This document shows positions 39,291 to 48,925 of a stretch of DNA of 64,000 nt, in pieces. Source of the DNA: Anopheles merus (Eukaryota > Arthropoda > Insecta > Diptera > Culicidae). The notes beneath the pieces were generated by a model, which did no database searches, was not told the DNA's origin, and saw nothing but the letters and a program-made list of their open reading frames with translations. The stretch's first letter is position 1. Every line of letters begins with the position of its first letter. The DNA lies in the NCBI RefSeq assembly GCF_017562075.2, contig NC_054084.1, positions 36,894,499-36,958,498 on the forward strand. Reading direction: 5' to 3'. Position numbers and translations under genes: made by a program.

Positions 39291-40574
39291 TAGTGCGCCG
39301 ACGGTGGAGCGTTTGCAGCATTTAAAAGCAGTAAAATGCGTCCGAAAGAGCACATTTAGAAATCGACTCCGGGTGAAGCAAAAAGTAGAAAAAAAAAGCC
39401 ACGAACACAGAGTCGTTGCGGGCGCGCACACGCTTGTACACAATTTCCACACACTTGTACCACCACCAGCAGCTCCGCCACAGAGAAGCCATAAAAATAA
39501 TGGGTTTCACGAGTGCGATCGTAAAAAAAAAACAAGAGGCGAAGTAAATATACGCAAACCAACCGCGTACAGAACAGCGAGCGAGTTGCACGTTGAGGAC
39601 GGGACTAAGGGGAAAAATCCAAAACCATTAGATGCTTCACAGCCTGCAGAGGATCCATCGTCATAGGCAGCTTCAGGCGGAAGCAACAGCAGCGCAACGT
39701 TGACGAGAAACCGGTGGTTTGTCACAAGGTAACTCAAGAAGACATCGATCGTTTGATGGATGTGTATTGTGGTCTTAACCATCGACTGGAGATGCATTTA
39801 GCACTGCAACCGATGACTCATGAAAAGGATTGCGTTTCCGCACTGTGAGTCAATCTGCAGGGTAATTAGTAAATTGTAGTCTTTTTGTAAAAAAATAAAT
39901 AAGTAAATCTTGTAGTCATTTCTAACAGACACTTAGGCACTATGTGCTCAATTGCTTTCAAGTTTGTTCTCTTCGGCAATTGTGTGCGCTGCTGTTAGTC
40001 GATCGAAACCATTTCAGCTGGAAGGATTCGCACAATTTGCGCAACACAATCACTTCTGCTAAGATCAATCGACCATTTACAGTGTTGCGGGTGGTGGGGA
40101 AGAGGGGGCACCGAATAGCGAGATTGGTTCCAGATTGGTGTCTTAGGAGTTTTGCCCCATTACCGGACACGCCGCCATCGGTATTTCACCTAATTAGAAA
40201 TTACTGCTCAACTCGTCGAACCAAATACCGGCGGTGCCGTGCGCTAAAGTTCTCTTTCTGCTCCCCACAACCTCCCCGCCAGCTGCAGCAGCAGCAGAAT
40301 GGCAACACAAAAGTGCCGCGTCACGGTTGGCAATTAATTTCTTCTGCTTCGGTAGCGCAAGCAAAGACGAATTGCACCCCGATTACATCCGCGATTTGAG
40401 AAGGGGGTTGGTGGGAGGATTCGCCATATTTTTCGCTCTTCCTTTGCTTGGAGGTTGCTGCTGTCAATATACTGTGCGAAGGATTTCAACACCTCAGGCA
40501 CACAACTGAGCGACGCTTTGACTAGTTCCGAAAGTGTGTGGAAAAGATATATGGATTTATTCAATTTTAATCGG

Positions 40575-41005
40575 ACCTACCCGACCCCGTGTTCGGAATC
40601 AATTCCGAAACCGACTCGTCTTCGAATCCGGAATTCATGCATGAATCGGAATCGACTCCGGAATCGGAATCGATCTGGGAATCGTTGTTTGCTCCAGCAT
40701 CGGACTCAGAATTGATTCAAGAATTGGAATTAGCTACAGAATGGGAATCAGCATCATTGGTATGGTATGGAATGGTATATTGGAATGGTAGCATCATTGG
40801 ACCCAAACGCCTATTCTTATGGAGATGCCGAAACTGACTCCGATTTCGAACCCGATTTTGATTTCGGAGCCAATTTCGATCCCAGAGCGCAATTCGATTC
40901 CGGATCCGATTTCGATTTCGAAAGCGATTCTTATTCCGGAGCCGATACTGGTCCCAAGTTCCGGAAACAATTCCAGAAAACTCCGGAACTACCCAATTCC
41001 GACGA
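40575..41005. repeat. Degenerate GAATCG/GATTCC-type repeat block
   Basis: About 430 bp made almost entirely of variants of GGAATCG and its complement CGATTCC in alternating orientation, with a 6-12 bp rhythm. The block translates into Asp/Ser/Phe-rich or Ser/Glu-rich pseudo-peptides in several frames, which explains the apparent acidic ORF at 40767-41030. The short word CTACCC occurs near both edges in the same orientation. It could be a diverged minisatellite or the subterminal motif array of a degraded hAT-like element; compare the GATTCATGAATC-rich element at 8.9 kb. Confidence 0.6.
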
Positions 41006-41983
41006 AAAATTCATTTTTTTCTATCACTAATACTAATATTAAATAGTTCAATGAAAACTCTTCAATGCAACGCTAAAGCAAACTATCTGTCTCCAAGGTA
41101 TACATAGGACCAGAAAATATTCCCGCAGTGTGAAAACAAAGCTTTCTTATTGGAGTAGAACAATTGGATCTGACAGTGGAGCAAAAAGAGTGCTTTCGTA
41201 AAACGTCCGACCGTCAGCAACAATCTGTTAGTGGATTTTGCTTAACCAACCAACACTAATCAGGTTCCCAAGCTGAGGATGCAGCAGTGCTTGGTGCTTT
41301 TTTCTCTACTACGACGTACGGAGGAGGTATTATTATGAAAACGCCACGGTAACGAACAAAACAGCACAAAAACCCACCTCGACATAATGCATCTTGCAAC
41401 TGTGCGTTTCCTTGTTGTGCCTGTCTCCCGCCCGGGAAAACTGTAATGTGCCACAGCTAACTATTGCCTGCTTGTTATTGTTTCTGTTCGATTGTTGTGG
41501 TCAACAGCAATTAGACAACGAGCCAATTATCTCACCGAGCCATCCCGCGCGCGCACCGTGGTGTGTATGCAGGTTGTTGCTGTGGTGCAGCACCACACTG
41601 TCAACAGACAACTGTCAACTGAAGGTCCCCTCTCTCCAGGCGTGAAACCAAGCTGTGTAGCTTACGGTACTGCTGTAGGCCCTTTGCTGCAGCCAGCCAC
41701 AAACTAAATCGTTCTCTTTGCGACCTTCAGACTTGTTTTTTTTTTTGCAAAGCAATGTCTTGGGAAAAGCAGCTCAAATCATAGGAAACTGTCGCTTAAC
41801 GTTAGCCAGCACTTACTTCCGCCGTGAGTCATTCGTGTTTCGGTGCAACTTATGCAACTTGAGGGGTGTAAGAATAGGAATAAAAGAAGTGGTTGTTCTG
41901 CAAGACGTTACACATTTGAACGTACTTATTAGCTATACACTCATAGGATGAATAAAAAAAACGTATGTTTTATCTATCTGCAG

Positions 41984-42107
41984 GCAAAATTTGCTGGCCC
42001 CGGCGGAACTGTTCCAGCAGCACGGAAATGTTCATTACGAAAATAGACGCATTTCCTACGCTCGACCGGGTGGTTTTCTTCAGCCTCGTCAGAGTTTTGC
42101 GCTGTAG
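41984..42107 (+). CDS. Candidate terminal exon, unidentified
   Basis: A very good plus-strand acceptor (GTTTTATCTATCTGCAG) ends at 41983. After one leftover base the frame is open for 40 codons to a TAG at 42105-42107, beginning QNLLAPAELFQQHGNVHYEN and continuing with a basic, Gly/Pro/Gln-containing tail. The composition is protein-like, but no family is recognised and no upstream exon in matching phase was found; the nearest donor-like GTAAGA, at 41870, gives phase 0, not the phase needed. The opposite strand also carries open frames here. Confidence 0.18.
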
Positions 42108-42959
42108 GACGACGATCAGCGCTAATTGAAGGTGTTGGTTCGTTCGTTCGTCGGGTTGGGCTTCTCCTCAGCCCGCTCCGATGCACACATCTTTTTTAGT
42201 CTCGGGCTAGATTCCCCTTTGCCCACCTTTCTTCAGCATCAAGATGCAAAAGCGCGTCATCGCAAAACCAACGATCATCATTTGCCATGCATCTTGCCAA
42301 TTGGTTCCGTTTGCGAACGTTGTCAGCGTTGTAGCCGTCCGTCTTCATGTGCTGTTCTCGCATTCGGCGGTTGGCGTGCTGCTGCTGCTGCTCCGGCATC
42401 TCGGCATTGTCAGGCTCCAGAACGAATCAAGGGAACGGATTGTTTTCAAGGCACAGCAATCCAACCAGCAATGACACAGCGAGTGCAAAGAAAAGGACGA
42501 TTGTTAGGGGAGAGTAGGGCGGGTACTACTTGTGGCCATGTGAATATGGATGCATTTGGATGCATTCCGGATGACGACGGGGTGCAAACTCTCCGCCTCC
42601 AATGATGGCGAAGACGCCAAGCGCGGACCGACATGCAGCAGCAGCAGCAGCAGTGTTTAGGGATGGGAAATGCTCAAGGTATAGTAATTAAGCGATACCT
42701 AGGCAAACAGTGTTTAATTGGCGTCACAAATTGAAAAGTACCAGCCCTGCCTGCGTTGGGGAAAGGGCGATAGTTGTTTTGTTTTTCGGAACCTCTTTTG
42801 CTTTGCTCGTTCTTAGAGATATCAAATGCAAATGGCTTTCTGCTCATAATTTTACAACACCGATTGCTCTTTTTTCTTCTCAATCACAATACAACTTTGC
42901 TGCGATTTTGATAAAAAGTTCTTAAGTTTTAGAGTATTTCAATCAGAAAATCAATGCTG

Positions 42960-43260
42960 AATATTATATAAAGGTATAGTATATTTGTTAACTTATTTAT
43001 TTAAGATTTTTATTATAATTTTAATCTAGAATTTTGTTGTTTTAATACTCTTTGCTTATTCATGTTCTTTTGATTCTATTTATTTACATTTTTTGTTTTC
43101 TTATCTCTTTAGTAGCTTATTTATTTTGTGTATTTAATTTATTCGACTATATATTTCCTTACTCTAAGATGTATTTGTTATTATTTATTATTATTATTTT
43201 AATAAGCAAACAAATACTAAATGTTACTTGAGTAGTAAATGTTTGTACAAAAAAAAAAAA
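42960..43260. repeat. AT-rich low-complexity stretch
   Basis: About 300 bp dominated by T/A runs such as TTATTTATTATTATTATT, ending in a poly-A run at 43249-43261. No coding or element structure is visible. Confidence 0.7.
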
Positions 43261-43261
43261 A

Positions 43262-45470
43262 CATAAAGTAAAAATACTTATTTGCAACATCCGAACATGA
43301 GTCGAACCCCTTTATTATTTTATACAGTTTTTGGTTTCGTTACCATCCAAAAAATTCTGTTTAAAATGTCTGTATTACCTACACATATGCAACAGTAAAC
43401 ACTTTCCCTGCTTTGCTGTAGCTGTATTTTGTTTCGCTTTTGTTCATTTCCAATCGTTCGTGCACTCTCCGCTCACCGATCAGAGCGTAATACAGATGCT
43501 AACAGATGCGCAAAAATCTAACCTATATGATATGAACAGACTACCGTTAGCCGCCGAGCTGTGTGCTGCGGCCGGGTGGTGGTGCACGCATTTCGCGGCA
43601 CAGGTGTGTTTCTTCTTTGCTTTTTTATCACTCTTGTACTGTCTTTACACTTGTCTACACACACATACACTACCCAGGCTAAGGTGCATCTTCGTCACAA
43701 ACGCAGAGAAAGAGAAGCAACACACATTCCCATATGGTCATCAGCAACCACCAGTGCTACCACACACCTCGGAAGATCGGTCGACTAACAAGTGTACATA
43801 AAAAGCGCACACACAACACAAAAACGGCAATACGAATAAGGCGGGCGCGCGCGCACGCTCGTACAAGGCAGAAAATAAAAATGTATGTCAAGGAGACGCA
43901 ACGCGTGTGTAGACCGAGGCAGCAACGCCATGCTGCGGGGGGGATTTGTGCAAAGTTGCGATACTATGCTGTCCCGCTGGTGTGTTAGTGCGCAGCGTTT
44001 AGCGGCCAGAGTAGTGTGCAGGAAGTGGGGGTGGTCGTGTGCGTTTGTTTGAAAACGCCACCAAACGTTCAAGCGCAGCTAGAAGCGCATTGTTCGCGAC
44101 GCAAGTTAGGGGTAGAATGCAGATTTTGTGTCGAATTATTCATCTAGGAATAATCCAAAAATACGAAAACAAAATAATCCAAATGAAAGGATTCTGCTTA
44201 CAAGCTTACACCTTTCGCCAATCTACGTATACCTGGGATATATTCAATTATTAGACAAAAAATTACATAACCATTGTAATATGATTATTAGTTGTGCAAA
44301 GTTTGCGATATCCAAACAACAATCTTAAAAAGGTACACTCAATTCATTGCAGTGCTTCTTCAACATCAATCCTAAGGAGCGAACTGATAGCGACATCTAG
44401 CGTTAAAGGGTTATAGCAGTGATACATAAGAAGATGTTTACTGTAGTGGGAGGTAAGGGGGATTGTGGTGAAATTACTTTAACACTAATACAGCTCATTT
44501 TGTTTTAAATGTTCGCTCGAATATACAATTAAGATCATACTTTAATCCAATCTCAGCAGGAATTATGTGTATTGTTCAGACGTGGCATTACTTTTATTAT
44601 TTGTTACTAGATGGCGCTTATATATACAATTTAATTCGTCTGATAACATTGTCATTTTGAATATATTTAAGCTGGTACCAGAGTAGACCGTTTATTAAAG
44701 AAAGTTAAGGAAACATGATTTCTGCAATAGCATTTATACTTGTTAGTTGAGTTTTATGGTAACTGCACGCTCTAGTTCTGCAACTGAATGAGTAGACAGA
44801 TTATCAGTTGGCAAAGTTTGTAAAATACTAATTTTTTAGTCGCAGGGACGTAAAACGATCCACAACTTCACAAAATAAAAGTATCAGTGTAGATCCAACG
44901 TAAGATAGAATCTTGAATAACGTATGCACTAGTAGTAGCCATGCATCATCAGCATCGTTTAAATTAAATATGAAAGTACATAAAGAATTAATAAATCAAT
45001 ATTCAATTATTTTATCTTGTTTCTTTCAATTGTCACTATTCTAAGAAATCAAACTCCATTATCATCGATACCATTTTAACGAATCAAAATCATGAGTTGA
45101 TATCCTACCTGCATATTGAAAACTGCACATGCAGCAACCCTGTCTGTATAAGTTCCTGATTTCATAGAGCACAGCTACAACAACCTGTCGTACCGATATC
45201 GCCACCATTGCCATCGTCGTAGTTGAATTGATAAGGAGCCGACGTTGTGATGACGCTTGGATGATGATGACGATGCACCCGTTGCCCTGTCAACAGACGA
45301 CCTTCAGCCCCCGACTGATAAGCAACCCTTAGGCAAAAAAGCACACTACCCAGTCACCCTGCACCCTGTACAGTTGACGCGGGTATAATATTATCCATTT
45401 CGCGATATTACCTGAACACGGCCGACAACTACGCGACAGCCCACGGTACACTCCTGCGTACATCCTCCCT
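43262..45470. other. Non-coding stretch, no gene seen
   Basis: A mixed stretch with CA- and CG-rich DNA at 43640-44040 and AT-rich DNA afterwards. The word GGGGTTCGACTC on the minus strand at about 43303-43315 resembles a tRNA B box, but no A box or tRNA fold precedes it. Fragments like ATCTAGCG and TAGATGGCGC near 44395 and 44610 are common in insect interspersed repeats but are too short to classify. Confidence 0.4.
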
Positions 45471-45634
45471 TAGCTGGTGTGGTCTTGGAACCATAACCTA
45501 TTTTCGGTATCTTTCGACAGGAGCCCGTCGTTGTAAAAATAGGTCACAAATTGGCACACAGTCGAAACGGACACAAACACAACCATCTCCGCAGCCGTGA
45601 AAGGTTTACTTAAAACCCTTAGATACAGCAAAGA

Positions 45635-45781
45635 ATGGCTAGTGCAACTTCCAGCGTCATCTATCTGATGAGGACGGTGCAACGTAGTGAGTATATAAAA
45701 GGCTGTTTAATGATTCTGGGCTTTTTACCTTTTTCAGACAAGGCACGGACATCAGTTTTGCGAACCAGACATTGCGAATGA
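45635..45781 (+). CDS. Candidate tiny nested gene with optional 51-nt intron
   Basis: An ATG at 45635, with an in-frame TAG just upstream, opens a short frame. After 52 coding nt comes a strong donor (ACGTA then GTGAGTATAT, intron 45687-45737), and 51 nt later a strong acceptor (CTTTTTACCTTTTTCAG). Spliced, it encodes 31 residues starting MASATSSVIYLMRTVQR. Unspliced, the 51-nt intron has no stop and keeps frame, giving 48 residues with a hydrophobic GCLMILGFLPF insert. Both forms end at the TGA at 45779-45781. The intron length is near the minimum for insects. The peptide is basic and unidentified; the strand is opposite to the predicted host gene. The splice motifs are the real evidence here; coding function is inferred. 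Confidence 0.3.
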   Translation: MASATSSVIYLMRTVQRSEYIKGCLMILGFLPFSDKARTSVLRTRHCE

Positions 45782-47315
45782 GCAGTGCGGTCCAGACAAA
45801 GTAAAGCCTTGATGATATGTGCCTTTGATTTAATGACGCATAGTCACGATGTCGCTTGATGTCGCCGCAATGTTAGGGGAGAACTCGCAATTCTGGCGAG
45901 AAGGAATTGGATGGGTAGCGCGAGAGTGGCAGTAACAAGAAACCACATGCTTCACATATTTATTGCTAAACACACAAGGTCAAGGCTCACAGACAGTGCT
46001 ACAACGAAGCATTTCCGGCAGGTAGCTCGACGATGACGATCTATGATGCAGAGAATTAGATAAGGAGTATGGCCTGCATTCTTCTGCAATAGATCATCAC
46101 TCGTGCACGTATTATATTTAATGCTAAAATTCAACCCATCTTGAATCATTCAAAACATGAAAATTCAGGAAAAAATGTATTCAAAAGCAGACTTGTAACA
46201 ATAGAAAGGCAGAGTAAATGATTGCCCCAGCAAACGAGTTAGTACTGTGTTAGCCTGCCGTTTCATAATTATATATAATTCCAAACTATGAGCTCGCTGT
46301 AGGGACAGCATTTTCGCTAACCTCAAACGGGCTCCGTTCGGCTACGCTTTAATCTTCTGTACTACCCGCCATCTCTGGAGCGAAATTTAATTACGGAAAA
46401 TAATAGAATCGAAATTGCATTAAGCCCCTCTGCATGCTATGGGTGGCAGTGTTCATTTTAACTCCATTGTTACATATAGATGCTGTGCCCATGCTGCTTC
46501 TACTGCTGCTGCTCCCAAAAGGGTTGAGTCTCGAAAGGGTTTCGCTTCTGTCACGCCTCTGAGAGCCCTCTGTGATTCCGGTTCGACACATAATAGCTGC
46601 GGGAATTTTGCGTGCACTTTTGCAAAAATCAGATACCCATTTTGTCTCATCTTGAAGCATACCGAGGCACGCAACATTACACAGTGGAAAAATTTCACCA
46701 AGCAAAGCGTCCACAAAGATCGGGTAGAGGTAAACAACACCATCACACAATTAGCCGACGTGTGGGTTGCCTTTGCCGCTTATTAAACTCTTCAAAGACC
46801 TTTCTGGCAAACACGTGGGCAAAGAGCTTTGTAAATAGGATAATTTTTGGCCCTATAATAAATATTTCAGCTATAACATTCCCTACACCCAGCTTTGCAA
46901 TCTTCGGTACATATGTTCCCGTACAATGAATCATGTAAGTTTGACAACATATTCAAATTCGAAACGGCTGCAGAACATGTTAAATCAGGCTTGTTTACGA
47001 GGTAAACGAAGGATCACCGTGGGAAATAACCTACATCTTTTGCAAACACCAACGCATAGGTCTCCAGGGATGATGCGCTTGCAACTTTATCATACCAACC
47101 ATATATCCTTGGTTTTTTTTTCTAATCCTACTCCCGAAATGCTCGTCATAACATTTTAGAACACAACAACCTTTAATATTTTTTTTTTCATGTCGCACAC
47201 AAGTTCAATAAAAACGATTTTTTAATTACACTCACATTAAAACATTTGCCATAGTATAAATAATTAAAAACAGTAACAGTTATAAAAGGATGTACAGAAA
47301 TACATGTTTGAATAC
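45782..47315. other. Non-coding stretch, no gene seen
   Basis: Nothing supports an exon in this stretch. A plus-strand frame of 115 codons at 46439-46786 has an opposing frame of similar length and no splice framing. Confidence 0.4.
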
Positions 47316-47371
47316 CTTGCACAATTGTTTAGTAAAATGTTGTTAAGTGATGTATAACAGCGTTAGAAGTA

Positions 47372-47404
47372 ACATACCTGAAAGAAAAATTTAGAATGTT
47401 ATTA
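47372..47404 (-). other. Predicted recursive splice site (ratchet point C)
   Basis: On the minus strand CATTCTAAATTTTTCTTTCAG is joined directly to GTATGTTACTTC; the junction is between 47378 and 47377. A branch-like TTCTAAT lies about 30 nt upstream. A downstream donor (GCAAG then GTATTC, intron starting at 47315) would define a 62-nt recursive-splice exon at 47316-47377, which contains stops. The donor hexamer is identical to those of the sites at 2.4 and 30.6 kb, while the flanking sequences do not align, so the three are not copies of one repeat. Confidence 0.55.
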
Positions 47405-48570
47405 GAATATAGCACGTAAGAGAATAAATAATTAAAACGTATCATATTGGTAAGTGTTCTTGTAGAAATTATACTTTAAGTAATTTGCTTTGTCTACGAT
47501 ATTCGTATTACAAACAAATGAACAAAGAAAATGAGTGTATCGTCTATTTCCATCGTTACATGCAAAGGACACATAGCAGTGTACCGGGAGACCCTGGCCT
47601 AGTAGCCTTCCACTATAGATTGGGTCGCACACCAACAGGCGCTTGCTGTTGCCAGGACCGTGCTACAGAGCCTAAAAGACAGTTTTCTTCGGCCGGCACA
47701 GTGCTGCCTGCTCCCGCTGTGGAAAGGATCCCCCCCTGCTGCTGCCAGGTTACAACAACCACCACCACAACTACCACACACTGCCCAGAGGCCGGCATGG
47801 CAGGGAGGGTAAAACCGAACACACTTTGCCACTGGCGGCCGCTGTTCGGTTGATTGATTTCGTTTCGCCACAACACCGAACGCTGCAGCAGCTCGGGGGG
47901 GCCGCCATGGCAAGCCGTCCTGAGGCAGAGAGTACCGAGGATTGGCTGTCGTTAGCCAAGTGACCGATGGTCGACAAGATGGTCGATGGTCGACCGAGCC
48001 ATGAAAGCACACACGTACGGGAGGCCAGAGCACAGCACCCAATCACGTCACGCTGCTGATGTTGTTGACGCTGATTGGGATTGTCAGTGGGAGCCACTTC
48101 GGCCGGGCCACCCCAGTGTGCGATAACGAAACATTTGCATTAGCGCAAAGTCGACAGGATACGGAAGCTGGCCAAAGTCCTTTTCGCACATTGGAGCCGG
48201 TTGGAGCAAACGCAACAACAGTAGACGGGAGAGAGGGGATAAAGCTTCTAGAATAGTTGGAAGCATTCCGTATCATGAGAATGTAATTGCTTTGTAAAGT
48301 ACAGCAGCACACGTGCCGTTAAATTTACCGTGCGAAGCCGCTAGAGGGCAATGAAATTGCTTTCAAATTTGTTCATACAGAGCGATAGATGACATGTAAA
48401 TAAATGCATTAATGTTTGAAGGTTTTATTTTGATAACATGTGCATACACATTGCGTGTGAATCTAAATGCAATTCACCAGAATACCACGCGGAAGTTAAT
48501 AATTAATGTAACTTTTCTTACTTCCTTAAGAGGTAAGATTTTGGATTGTAAATTTAAAGTAAGATTAGTA

Positions 48571-48925
48571 CAGGTAGTCCCCGAGATACACGGTACCTCT
48601 TATACGCGGATTCGGAGCTACGCGGTTTTCTAAATTTGATCTCTTAAAATAATTTCTCTTCTGGTCGCATTTTATAATTCTTTCCAAAAGGTTTAAAGTT
48701 GTAATATACAGTCTGAGTTACACCAAACAATTGAATTATTGGCTAAAGCCTATCACGTCAAGCAAAATTACGCGAAAATGTTTGATATTTTAGCTGGAAA
48801 CAGTCGAACAGCTGGAACAGTGAAATTTTAGCTGGAACAGTGAAATTCGACTAACGCTAAAATTCAAGATACGTGGTATTTTGCGCCCGTTTACGGTCCC
48901 CATTAATAATGCATCTCGGAGATCC
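48571..48925. mobile_element. Probable decayed MITE with repeated TACGCGG-like words
   Basis: The left edge reads TACAGGTAGTCCCCGAGATA. The words ATACACGG, ATACGCGG, CTACGCGG, TTACGCG and ATACGTGG recur across the segment. The right side has CATCTCGGAGATCCCGGGGA, which resembles the inverted left end only loosely. An internal direct repeat of TTTAGCTGGAACAGTGAAATT-like sequence lies at about 48790-48846. I read it as a diverged or truncated inverted-repeat element; the boundaries are uncertain. Confidence 0.35.

Noticed and set aside
40767..41030. An acidic Asp/Ser/Phe-rich plus-strand frame
   Set aside because: It is the translation of the degenerate GAATCG/GATTCC repeat block and not a gene.
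41974..42399. A minus-strand frame of about 140 codons interrupted by a single TAA at 42196-42198, starting with a CTG-repeat glutamine run
   Set aside because: It resembles no protein, an acceptor is lacking, and an opposing plus-strand frame of similar length exists; readthrough cannot be argued from this.
43300..43320. A minus-strand tRNA B-box-like word GGGGTTCGACTC
   Set aside because: No A box or cloverleaf-forming sequence lies at the proper distance.
45090..45425. Minus-strand CAG-GTAGGAT near 45106-45115 and CAG-GTAATAT near 45407-45416
   Set aside because: Pyrimidine tracts are poor and the donors deviate from consensus, so they do not qualify as ratchet points.
48059..48256. A 65-codon plus-strand frame starting MLLTLIGIVSGSHFGRA, like a secreted peptide
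   Set aside because: The start context is poor, the hydrophobic stretch is short, there are no cleavage motifs or splice support, and length is within chance.
48505..48545. A plus-strand ratchet-like word (CTTTTCTTACTTCCTTAAGAG then GTAAGATTTT)
   Set aside because: The AG is preceded by AAG within a purine patch, so the acceptor is weak; it lies on the strand opposite to the other sites and next to a MITE edge. It is kept as the best plus-strand comparison.
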